Origin: Clostridium sp. Marseille-Q2269
Lineage (GTDB): Bacteria > Bacillota > Clostridia > Clostridiales > Clostridiaceae
Direction: 5' to 3'
DNA: 64,000 bases
Assembly (NCBI RefSeq): GCF_943736985.1
Contig: NZ_CALSFS010000013.1
Location: forward strand, 1 to 64,000
Positions 32,113 through 38,850 of this stretch are shown piece after piece. The translations under genes were made by a program, and so were the position numbers. Positions within the stretch are counted from its first letter, which is position 1; each line of letters opens with the position of its first letter. A model generated the notes under the pieces. That model ran no database searches. It saw nothing but the letters and a program-made list of their open reading frames with translations, and was not told the origin of the DNA.

Positions 32113-33072
32113 ATGCAAAAAATAAATTATCATGAAAGTTTTGCGGCAGAACAAGAAAAAGATAATGAAATTAAAAATATAATTAAAGATATAATAGATA
32201 AAGGTGTAGATGATATTGATGCTTTTATACAAAGATTTAGTGAAGTGTACAATCATGAGTATAGGCATAAGTATTCTGAGATACTGAAACTTTTGATGAA
32301 AATTAAGTCTGAATCAGGAGCTGAGTCATTAGATTACTTAGTATTAAATATGAATATTTTAAAAGAACATATTTCTTGTTCCCAATATAGTTTTAAGAAA
32401 TCTTTTTTTAAACTGTATGATCATATAATGTTGGAAGTAACCCGAATACAATTATACTATGATTATGAAAAAAGAGAAAAGTTAATTGAAAGCAAAGTAA
32501 ATACAGCTAAAAATCAATTAGAGTATTATGGAAATTTATATAATAATTTAAGTACAGATATTAATGGATTATATTCAACTGTTAATAATGTTAATGAACA
32601 ACTTCAAGGTTCTAATGCACAATCTATATCTATACTAGGTATATTTTCAGGTATAGTTATAGCTTTCTTTGGTAGTATAAAAGTTGCAGAAAATATTTTT
32701 TCAAATTTGGGTGAAGGTATAAGTAAATGTAGGATTATTTTTATGGCAGGATTGGTAGGATTTATTTTGTTTAACACCATTTTTGTGTTGTTATATTTTA
32801 TTGCTAAAATTTCTGATAAAAATATTGCTACTGGTAATTTTAGTTTATATTACCGTAAATGTTATGATTGGAATTGCTGGGATGAAGAAAAAGGATCCTA
32901 TAAAGAAAACAGCAAAAATATAAAAAAATATAGGAAAATTTTAGATTCACCGTGTAAAAGATTGAAAATTAGATATCCTATTGTATATTGGGTCAATTTA
33001 TTTATGCTATTAATAATTACAATGTCATTTGTAGTATGGCTCATGCAAAATCAAACTATATTTAGAATTTAA
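32113..33072 (+). CDS. Multi-pass membrane protein, likely Panacea-paired toxin or exclusion factor
   Basis: A 319-aa protein. A soluble helical N-terminus (about 1-172) has a coiled-coil segment (NTAKNQLEYYGNLYNNLSTD). Three membrane segments follow at about 175-195, 212-235 and 295-315, with a charged cytosolic or external loop rich in Tyr, Cys and Trp (about 245-280). RBS GAAGGATG. Family not recognised. Pairing with a Panacea gene suggests a membrane-active toxin, perhaps an abortive-infection system. Confidence 0.65.
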   Translation: MQKINYHESFAAEQEKDNEIKNIIKDIIDKGVDDIDAFIQRFSEVYNHEYRHKYSEILKLLMKIKSESGAESLDYLVLNMNILKEHISCSQYSFKKSFFKLYDHIMLEVTRIQLYYDYEKREKLIESKVNTAKNQLEYYGNLYNNLSTDINGLYSTVNNVNEQLQGSNAQSISILGIFSGIVIAFFGSIKVAENIFSNLGEGISKCRIIFMAGLVGFILFNTIFVLLYFIAKISDKNIATGNFSLYYRKCYDWNCWDEEKGSYKENSKNIKKYRKILDSPCKRLKIRYPIVYWVNLFMLLIITMSFVVWLMQNQTIFRI

Positions 33073-33119
33073 CTAAGATGATAATGTTGATATTGAATAA
33101 TTACATAATGTGGATTAAT

Positions 33120-33166
33120 AAAAAAGATGGTAGTTCCTTAATTGGAGCTACCATCTTTTTTTTATT
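33120..33166 (+). terminator. Terminator of the Panacea unit
   Basis: GATGGTAGTTCC and GGAGCTACCATC pair (one T-G) and run into eight T residues. It also marks the left border of the small RNA array. Confidence 0.85.
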
Positions 33167-33316
33167 GGGAAAGTATAAATATTATTATTAACTTGTAAGA
33201 AAGAAGGGCTGAGCTCTATTAATATAAATTTTCTATTCATGTTGGTGTAGTGTTTTGGGTTATTTTTATTATACCCAAATAATATAATTTTAACTATAAA
33301 AAATAAATATTTAAGC

Positions 33317-33342
33317 AGGAATGTTATTTATAAATGTAGAAT
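33317..33342 (+). promoter_or_regulatory. Sigma-H-like promoter, array unit 1
   Basis: AGGAATG, 12 nt, GTAGAAT; the consensus for sigma-H is RNAGGAWWW, 11-12 nt, RNNGAATWW. One mismatch at the third W. Confidence 0.65.
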
Positions 33343-33349
33343 TATACTC

Positions 33350-33426
33350 ATAAGACTTTAGTGATCTAAAGCACAGGCCGCACTTAATAATAAAAAGAGC
33401 CCTATTTTAAATAGAGCTCTTTTTAT
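33350..33426 (+). ncRNA. Predicted small RNA 1 of the array
   Basis: About 75 nt from the predicted start to the terminator AAAAAGAGCCCTATTT/AAATAGAGCTCTTTTT (33392-33425). No ORF with ribosome binding site. Called from promoter plus terminator; the sequence upstream to 33170 resembles that before unit 2. Confidence 0.6.
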
Positions 33427-33684
33427 TTGGAAAATATAAATGTTTAGTTTATAGTACCTAATGATATATTAAGTATGTCACATTTAAGAATCGTTTATTC
33501 AAGGATTTTAGGGAAAATATCTTTATTCTTGTAGAAGGTTAATAATATTAATATAACTATTATCAAATAAGTGGCTCCATTAACATGGAATTTTCTATGC
33601 ATAATGCATATCACAGTGTAATTAAATCCAATTCTAGTATATCCAAATATAATGATTTTATTTATAAAAATTAATACATTAAGA

Positions 33685-33710
33685 AGGAATTTTTATTACA
33701 AATATGGAAT
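33685..33710 (+). promoter_or_regulatory. Sigma-H-like promoter, array unit 2
   Basis: AGGAATT, 12 nt, ATGGAAT; full match to the sigma-H consensus. Confidence 0.65.
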
Positions 33711-33717
33711 ATATTAA

Positions 33718-33813
33718 ATAACACACCTTTTAAAAAAACACCTTTTAATACAATCCATTCCTCTTTTGAATATATCAAAAAAAGAGTCCATATTTATTTT
33801 GTGGACTCTTTTT
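33718..33813 (+). ncRNA. Predicted small RNA 2 of the array
   Basis: About 95 nt ending in AAAAGAGTCC/GGACTCTTTTT (33777-33813). The unstructured 5' part is pyrimidine-rich (ACACCTTTT twice, then CCATTCCTCTTTT), which could pair with Shine-Dalgarno sequences. No start codon is present. Confidence 0.62.
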
Positions 33814-33847
33814 ATTGGTTAATTTTATTATATATTAATACAATAAA

Positions 33848-33872
33848 AGGAATTTATTCATAAAAGTAGAAT
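33848..33872 (+). promoter_or_regulatory. Sigma-H-like promoter, array unit 3
   Basis: AGGAATT, 11 nt, GTAGAAT; full match to the sigma-H consensus. Confidence 0.68.
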
Positions 33873-33879
33873 ATTAAAT

Positions 33880-33960
33880 ATAAGGTCTTTCTGAAAAATT
33901 TTTAAAGTCCCTTTCCAAATATAGAAAAGAAGCCCATTAAAAAGTACAGGGCTTCTTTTT
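33880..33960 (+). ncRNA. Predicted small RNA 3 of the array
   Basis: About 80 nt ending in GAAGCCC/GGGCTTC plus TTTTT (33925-33960). It carries TCCCTTTCC upstream of the terminator. No ORF. Confidence 0.62.
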
Positions 33961-34024
33961 ACTATATAATTATGTATTAACCCATCTAAATTATATACAT
34001 AGAAGAATAGTTTTAAACGTAAAA

Positions 34025-34049
34025 AGGAATATTGTTAAAAATGTAGAAT
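34025..34049 (+). promoter_or_regulatory. Sigma-H-like promoter, array unit 4
   Basis: AGGAATA, 11 nt, GTAGAAT; full match to the sigma-H consensus. Confidence 0.7.
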
Positions 34050-34056
34050 ACTATTA

Positions 34057-34124
34057 TATACTTCCTATAGTTGTTTATTCTTATAAATAAAAAGAGCTCA
34101 AGCATATAGTGGGGGCTCTTTTTA
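34057..34124 (+). ncRNA. Predicted small RNA 4 of the array
   Basis: About 68 nt, the shortest, ending in AAAAAGAGCTC/GGGCTCTTTTT (34088-34123). Contains ACTTCCTAT near its 5' end. Confidence 0.62.
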
Positions 34125-34198
34125 CATTATATTTATCAAGTAGGACTTTTAACTCTACTTTTATTATATGTATAGAAACTTATTTTAGTTATAAATGA

Positions 34199-34223
34199 AG
34201 GAATATATTAACATTTATAGAAT
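34199..34223 (+). promoter_or_regulatory. Sigma-H-like promoter, array unit 5
   Basis: AGGAATA, 11 nt, ATAGAAT; full match to the sigma-H consensus. Confidence 0.7.
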
Positions 34224-34230
34224 ATTAATA

Positions 34231-34321
34231 TTATATGGTTGTTTTCCGTAAATAACTATGTAATATGCAATTCTTCTTAAATAGCGAAAAGAGTCTACTT
34301 GATATAGTAGGCTCTTTTTAT
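34231..34321 (+). ncRNA. Predicted small RNA 5 of the array
   Basis: About 90 nt ending in AAAAGAGTCTACT/AGTAGGCTCTTTTT (34286-34321). Contains TTCTTCTT. The only in-frame ATG gives a six-codon ORF without ribosome binding site. Confidence 0.62.
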
Positions 34322-34343
34322 ATAGTTTAAATTTAATATTTTA

Positions 34344-34371
34344 TTTACAAATATAACATTTTTGGTATAAT
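34344..34371 (+). promoter_or_regulatory. Sigma-A promoter of the 118-aa membrane protein
   Basis: TTTACA, 16-bp spacer, TATAAT. Clearly of vegetative type, unlike the array promoters just upstream. Confidence 0.75.
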
Positions 34372-34403
34372 TAAACTATATTTGCATAAGGGGGAACAAA
34401 AAA

Positions 34404-34760
34404 ATGAAAAAAGTAATAGGAATTATAAGTATAGTGTTATTTGCGCTTGTTAGCTTTCAATCCTGTGCAGCAGGCACTATGAATGCTCTTAACAACTCCA
34501 AAGAAACAAGTGGGTCAGCAGGATTTATGTTGGCTATATGTATGCTTGTGGCTGGAATTATAAGTATAATCTCTAAAAAAAGCAAAGGAATGACCATAAC
34601 AGCTATAGTTTTTTATGCAATAGGTGGAATAATTGGACTAGCTAATGTTGGTGCATTTAAAGATTTACAAATTTGGTCAATTCTTAATTTAATATTTGCA
34701 GGATTATTGATATTCCATATTGTAAAAAATAAAGAGTTGTATACTAAAAAAGTTAAATAA
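34404..34760 (+). CDS. Small multi-pass membrane or lipoprotein-like protein
   Basis: A 118-aa protein with RBS AAGGGGG. The N-terminal hydrophobic segment ends in SFQSC, which resembles a lipobox (Cys21). Three further membrane segments lie at about 42-58, 64-82 and 90-107, with a basic tail. Superinfection-exclusion proteins are often small membrane or lipoproteins expressed from the lysogen, and the position after the array and its own promoter fits this. Unproven. Confidence 0.6.
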   Translation: MKKVIGIISIVLFALVSFQSCAAGTMNALNNSKETSGSAGFMLAICMLVAGIISIISKKSKGMTITAIVFYAIGGIIGLANVGAFKDLQIWSILNLIFAGLLIFHIVKNKELYTKKVK

Positions 34761-34765
34761 TTTAA

Positions 34766-34802
34766 AAATAAAGTTCTAGTATTATCTAGAGCTTTATTTT
34801 TT
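34766..34802 (+). terminator. Terminator after the 118-aa gene
   Basis: AAATAAAGTTCTAG and CTAGAGCTTTATTT pair around TATTAT (one T-G), with a following T tract. Confidence 0.85.
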
Positions 34803-34902
34803 ATAAGTTTTCCAATATCATTTCCCTTTCTAATGCCTATATGTCTGAAATTACACATCTTGGAGCATAATTACTTAATTATTAAAGACTGTTTAATAAA
34901 GT

Positions 34903-35196
34903 TTATATAAAAATAAAAAGTCCTTGTATAACCGTACAATAAATTACTGGTAATAACAGCTTACTTTTTCTTTTACTTGTATAGAATGGTTCCATTTTAT
35001 TTGTTCTACATAAAAGATAGTCTAGGGATATATTAAAATAGTCAGCTATTTTTACTAACAAATGAATATCTGGTTCACGAATACCATTTTCATAGTTAGC
35101 TACAGCAGAACGTGTTGTGTTGAGAACATCTGCGATTTGATCTTGGGTTAAATCTCTATCTTCTCTTAATCCTTTAAGTCTATCTTTAAATACCAA
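34903..35196 (-). CDS. XRE-family regulator with hydrophobic C-terminal tail
   Basis: A 97-aa protein; start TTG 35196 after GAGGTGAT on the minus strand. The HTH_3 domain (about 4-65) has DRDLTQDQIADVLNTTRSAV and the usual FNISLDYLLCRTNK ending. The last ~18 residues are strongly hydrophobic (LLLPVIYCTVIQGLFIFI), unusual for this family: either a membrane tether or a frameshifted end. It is a second repressor-like gene near the right end of the prophage. Confidence 0.75.
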   Translation of the reverse strand: MVFKDRLKGLREDRDLTQDQIADVLNTTRSAVANYENGIREPDIHLLVKIADYFNISLDYLLCRTNKMEPFYTSKRKSKLLLPVIYCTVIQGLFIFI

Positions 35197-35287
35197 TATA
35201 ATCACCTCAAATAAAAATTTTATCATTAGAGTATATTGGAATTATTGAGTGTCACATTGTGTGACGCTGATATTAAACTATTTCATA

Positions 35288-35299
35288 GAACAAACGTTC
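35288..35299. promoter_or_regulatory. LexA (SOS) box candidate
   Basis: GAAC AAAC GTTC fits the Gram-positive LexA half-sites GAAC-N4-GTTC. It ends one base before the -35 of the promoter at 35300. Confidence 0.6.
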
Positions 35300-35328
35300 T
35301 TTACAGTAATGGATAAAAGTGCTATTAT
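35300..35328 (+). promoter_or_regulatory. Promoter of the 49-aa ORF near attR
   Basis: TTTACA, 17-bp spacer, TATTAT. Abuts the LexA-like box, so it is likely DNA-damage inducible. Confidence 0.65.
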
Positions 35329-35364
35329 TATGGTAACAACTCGATTAGTGGAGGGATTAAGATT

Positions 35365-35514
35365 ATGGAAAAACTAGAAACACAAAATTATAAATTTGAT
35401 GATAAAGTAATTTTATTAAAGCAAAAAATATCTAGATTAGAAAATGAGAATAAAAGACTTAAAATTATTTTAAAAAATATATTTATTTTTATAAGAAATA
35501 ATAGTATTATATAA
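35365..35514 (+). CDS. Small coiled-coil protein, possibly SOS-induced
   Basis: A 49-aa ORF with RBS GGAGGG. Leu/Ile heptads (KVILLKQKISRLENENKRLK) suggest a leucine-zipper-like dimer; the tail is hydrophobic and basic. It is the last phage gene before the right arm site and attR. It could be an induction or excision factor. Inference from position and LexA box. Confidence 0.55.
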   Translation: MEKLETQNYKFDDKVILLKQKISRLENENKRLKIILKNIFIFIRNNSII

Positions 35515-35521
35515 TTTATAC

Positions 35522-35539
35522 TGGTTGTATTTTGGTTGT
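35522..35539 (+). promoter_or_regulatory. Integrase arm-type sites, right arm
   Basis: TGGTTGTATTTTGGTTGT, identical to 191-208 and in the same orientation. Between this site and attR (35540-35657) I see no gene; 35645-35660 has the short palindrome GAGTTC-GAAC-GAACTC at the core border. Confidence 0.7.
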
Positions 35540-35657
35540 GTAAATTTCAAAAAATATAGGCAAAATACAAAAAAATATTATCTATGATTTTATTAAGATG
35601 TACTTATTTAGTGCAATTCTAATAAACTAGGAATATTGGAAAAAGAGTTCGAACGAA

Positions 35658-35739
35658 CTCCAAAACCGTTGGTTCCGGGTTCAAGTCCTCGTGCCCCTGC
35701 CATACATAAAGCCAGTAATCATAAAGATTACTGGCTTTT
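35658..35739 (+). repeat. attR: host tRNA-Trp 3' half and terminator
   Basis: Bases 35658-35726 repeat 73-141. This is the displaced host copy; it lacks the tRNA 5' half and is not a working tRNA gene. It keeps the terminator AAGCCAGTAATC/GATTACTGGCTT. Confidence 0.93.
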
Positions 35740-35754
35740 TAATAAAAATAATTT

Positions 35755-35836
35755 ATAGGTGATGGAGTTCACCATAACTGCTTAATGCTAATGACTCCTA
35801 CAGGTAATACTATAAGTATATCTGTAGGAGTTTTTA
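35755..35836 (+). ncRNA. Fluoride riboswitch (crcB motif)
   Basis: AGGTGATGGAGTTCACC, then TAACTGC, then GCTAATGACTCCTACAG carry the conserved elements of the crcB/fluoride aptamer. The expression platform is a terminator: ACTCCTACAG (35794-35803) pairs with CTGTAGGAGT (35822-35831) ahead of TTTTT. Fluoride binding would prevent termination and allow expression of the CLC-F antiporter that follows. Confidence 0.9.
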
Positions 35837-35864
35837 TATTTACATTTTATTGTGGAGGGATACT

Positions 35865-37169
35865 ATGACGCAATTAAGAAAAAAGTTTTTAGGCATTACA
35901 GAAAAAGTAAATCATGCTGCATTATTAGCCAATTTAATAAAATGGGCTATATTAGGAAGTATAGTGGGGGTAGTGATAGGAGCATTATCAGCACTGTTTT
36001 TAATTAGTTTACAAACTGTAACTGATAAACGTATGGAATATCCTTGGTTAATTTATTTATTACCATTAGGAGGGGCTTTTGTTAGCTTTTTGTATGCTAA
36101 ATATGGTAAAACATCTGGTGAAGGAAATAATTTAATCCTAGATCAAATTCATGGGGGAAATAAGGAAATACCATTAAGGATGGCACCTTTAGTTTTTATT
36201 GGAACTATAATTACTCATTTGTTTGGTGGATCTGCAGGAAGAGAAGGAACAGCGGTACAGATGGGTGGAAGTATAGCAGAATATATAGGAAAATTATTTA
36301 AATTAGATAGAGTAGATAAAAGAATTATACTAATGTGTGGAGTTAGTAGCGGTTTTGGATCAGTATTTGGAACTCCATTGGCAGGAACCATTTTTGGCAT
36401 GGAAATCATATCAATAGGTACTATGGAATATAGTGCATTAATTCCTTGTTTTGCAGCAAGTTTTACCGGAAATTTAGTTGCCACAGCCCTAGGAGCAAAA
36501 CATTCCCACTATGTAATAACTTCTATTCCTGAGTTGTCAGGGATTGTAATAATAAAAGTTATTTTTGCTTCATTATTATTTGGAGTTATTAGTATAGTTT
36601 TTAGTGAAAGTATACATGGATGTAAAAGAATATTTTCTAAGTTCTTTCCAAATCCAATGATAAGAAGTATGGTAGGAGGAATAGTAGTAATATTATTAGC
36701 TACACTTATTGGAACAAGAGAATATTTAGGACTAGGATTGCCTGTTTTATCTACTTCTTTTCATAATGTTTTATCAAAATTTGCATTCTTATGGAAGATA
36801 GTATTTACAGCAGTCACTTTGGGTTCAGGATTTCAAGGAGGAGAAGTTACTCCATTGTTTTTTGTAGGGTCTACTTTTGGAAATGCATTGGGAGGAATTA
36901 TTAATTTATCACCATCTTTTCTTGCTGGCTTAGGACTAGTTGCTGTGTTTTGTGGTGCAACCAATACTCCAATATCATCTTTTGTTTTAGGTTTAGAACT
37001 ATTTAATGGAGATGCAATTATTTACTTATTTATGGCTTGTATTATTAGTTATCTATTTTCAGGTTATCATGGAATCTATACCTCACAAAAAATAAGTAGT
37101 GTAAAAAGCAAGATACTTCAAATACCAGGGGACACAACTATAGGTTCTATAAGACAATTTAAAAAATAA
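35865..37169 (+). CDS. CLC-F fluoride/proton antiporter
   Basis: A 434-aa integral membrane protein of the CLC family; start ATG 35865 after GGAGGG. GSAGREGTAVQMGG (122-135) holds the gating Glu127; GTPLAGTIFGMEII and GSGFQGGEVTPLFFVGSTFGNALG are the other ion-pathway segments. The GREGT form and the fluoride riboswitch directly upstream indicate fluoride export rather than chloride transport. The prophage ends only about 15 bp before the riboswitch. Confidence 0.9.
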   Translation: MTQLRKKFLGITEKVNHAALLANLIKWAILGSIVGVVIGALSALFLISLQTVTDKRMEYPWLIYLLPLGGAFVSFLYAKYGKTSGEGNNLILDQIHGGNKEIPLRMAPLVFIGTIITHLFGGSAGREGTAVQMGGSIAEYIGKLFKLDRVDKRIILMCGVSSGFGSVFGTPLAGTIFGMEIISIGTMEYSALIPCFAASFTGNLVATALGAKHSHYVITSIPELSGIVIIKVIFASLLFGVISIVFSESIHGCKRIFSKFFPNPMIRSMVGGIVVILLATLIGTREYLGLGLPVLSTSFHNVLSKFAFLWKIVFTAVTLGSGFQGGEVTPLFFVGSTFGNALGGIINLSPSFLAGLGLVAVFCGATNTPISSFVLGLELFNGDAIIYLFMACIISYLFSGYHGIYTSQKISSVKSKILQIPGDTTIGSIRQFKK

Positions 37170-37274
37170 AATCCTAAATTTACTTTAATTTTATTTTATT
37201 TAATATATATGATAAAATTATATAGGAATTAAATCTAAATTCATATTAATAGCATTGTGCTGGAGGGTCTAATA

Positions 37275-38531
37275 ATGAAGGAAATAGATTTAGTGATTAT
37301 AGGCGGAGGACCGGCAGGTATGGCTGCTGCCATTTCAGCCAGAAACCAAGGAATTGATAATATCTTAATATTAGAAAGAGAAGACACATTAGGCGGAATA
37401 CTTAATCAATGTATACATACAGGATTTGGAATACATGTATTCAAAGAAGATTTATCTGGTCCAGAATATGCTCAAAGATTGATAGATAAGGTAAATATAT
37501 TAGAGATAAAATATAAAATAGAGACAATGGCTTTATCTATAGATAGAGATAAAATTATTAAAGCAGTTAATCCTCAAGATGGAATGTTTACCATAAAAGC
37601 TAAAGCTATCATACTAGCAGTAGGCTGTAGGGAAAGACCTAAAGGAGCAATAAGCATACCAGGAAGTAAGTGTGCAGGTATATATACAGCAGGTTCTATA
37701 CAGAAATTTATAAATATAGAAGGTTATATGCCTGGTAAAGAAGTGGTTATATTAGGTTCAGGAGATGTGGCTTTGGCTATGGCAAGAAGAATGACCTTAG
37801 AAGGAGCTCATGTAAAGGCTGTAGTGGAGATAATGCCTTATTGTTATGGAACAGAGAACAATGTGATTAATTGCTTAGATCAATTTAATATACCACTTAA
37901 ATTAGGTCATACTGTTGTAAATATAAAAGGAAAAGATAGAGTACAGGGAGTTACTATAGCAAGAGTAGATGAAGATAGGATGCAAATACCAGGTACTGAA
38001 ATGTATATACCTTGTGATACTTTAATGTTATCTGTAGAGCTTAGAGGAGACAGTGAAATTATAAGGAAAACTGGTATAGAATTAAATAAATCTACTTGGG
38101 GGCCTAAGGTAGGAGAAAACCTCCAAACTATGGTGGATGGAATATTTGCTTGTGGAAATGTGTTGCACATATTTGATACTGCAGACAATGTAACTAAGGA
38201 AGGGTATAAAGTAGGAGAGAGTGCTGCTTACTATATTAAAGGTAAGAACTTTTTGCAAGGTAAAAAAGTAGAGTTATGGGCAGATAAGGGGATAAAATAT
38301 CTATTACCTAATTTTATAAATTTGGAAAATTTAAAAGAGGATGTACAGCTAGAATTGAAGTTTGATAAGCTATATGAAAATCAAGATATTTATATTTATT
38401 ATGACCAAATTAAGGAGAAATTAAGTTCAAATGAAAATATAAAACCTGAAGATATTATTAATATAAAAATATCTAAGTATAAACTATTAAGTTATAACAA
38501 CTTAAAGAAGATAACTATAGGCATAAAGTAA
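37275..38531 (+). CDS. FAD/NAD(P)-dependent oxidoreductase
   Basis: A 418-aa protein; start ATG 37275 after GGAGGG. FAD Rossmann motif VIIGGGPAGMAAA (6-18), NAD motif VVILGSGDVALAMARR (about 156-171) and a C-terminal GIFACGNVLHIFDTADN segment fit the oxidoreductase usually found with GlpA-like glycerol-3-phosphate dehydrogenase and DUF1667. Here it stands alone, with an extra ~70-residue C-terminal region. The substrate is not known. Confidence 0.75.
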   Translation: MKEIDLVIIGGGPAGMAAAISARNQGIDNILILEREDTLGGILNQCIHTGFGIHVFKEDLSGPEYAQRLIDKVNILEIKYKIETMALSIDRDKIIKAVNPQDGMFTIKAKAIILAVGCRERPKGAISIPGSKCAGIYTAGSIQKFINIEGYMPGKEVVILGSGDVALAMARRMTLEGAHVKAVVEIMPYCYGTENNVINCLDQFNIPLKLGHTVVNIKGKDRVQGVTIARVDEDRMQIPGTEMYIPCDTLMLSVELRGDSEIIRKTGIELNKSTWGPKVGENLQTMVDGIFACGNVLHIFDTADNVTKEGYKVGESAAYYIKGKNFLQGKKVELWADKGIKYLLPNFINLENLKEDVQLELKFDKLYENQDIYIYYDQIKEKLSSNENIKPEDIINIKISKYKLLSYNNLKKITIGIK

Positions 38532-38668
38532 TATGGCAAATTAAAATATATAGTTTTAATGAATCTATTTAGTAGAGTATACATAAGTTATATAACATTA
38601 ATAGAATTTATTAAAATAGATTTAATTTTAAAATCACAACTATAAAAAGCACTGACAAGTATTGAAAT

Positions 38669-38766
38669 GAGGCTGTGGCATTAAAGAATTTAAGCACAAT
38701 ATATTGTTTTACAAGTTTAAAGGTAACACAATATATTGTAGAATTTATTCTTAGTGCGACAGCTCA
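38669..38766. repeat. MITE-like palindromic repeat, copy A
   Basis: Ends GGCTGTGGC and GCGACAGCTC form an imperfect inverted repeat; inside are two copies of the palindrome ACAATATATTGT. The reverse complement of 52055-52155 matches it with few changes. The rest of the 38532-38850 gap is AT-rich with no gene seen. Confidence 0.7.
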
Positions 38767-38850
38767 ATTTTATTAACTTTAATTTTGTTAAATATAGGTT
38801 TAATTATTTCTATGTAAATACTTTTATAAATTTGTATTAAAATAATTTTG

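Larger units (their letters stand above)
73..35739. mobile_element. Complete-looking siphoviral prophage in tRNA-Trp
   Basis: It is bounded by direct repeats identical over 69 bp. Repeat start to repeat start is 35,585 bp. The integrase sits directly inside the left repeat. Modules run in the usual order: lysogeny, replication, late control, packaging, HK97-type head, siphovirus tail, lysis. All essential morphogenesis genes appear open. Accessory genes occupy 28.6-29.4 kb and 31.5-35.5 kb. Confidence 0.95.

Noticed and set aside
33120-34325. CRISPR array or plain terminator debris
   Set aside because: Hairpins differ in sequence and spacing (about 150-390 bp) and there are no short identical repeats. 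Each of the last five is preceded by a promoter-like motif at constant geometry, which debris would not show.
35645-35660. GAGTTC-GAAC-GAACTC as a second LexA box
   Set aside because: Half-sites are in the wrong order (GTTC before GAAC), unlike GAAC-N4-GTTC at 35288. It is more likely part of the attachment core border.
35658-35733. Second tRNA-Trp gene
   Set aside because: Only the 3' half is present. The upstream 35600-35657 sequence does not supply an acceptor or D arm, so this is the attR remnant.
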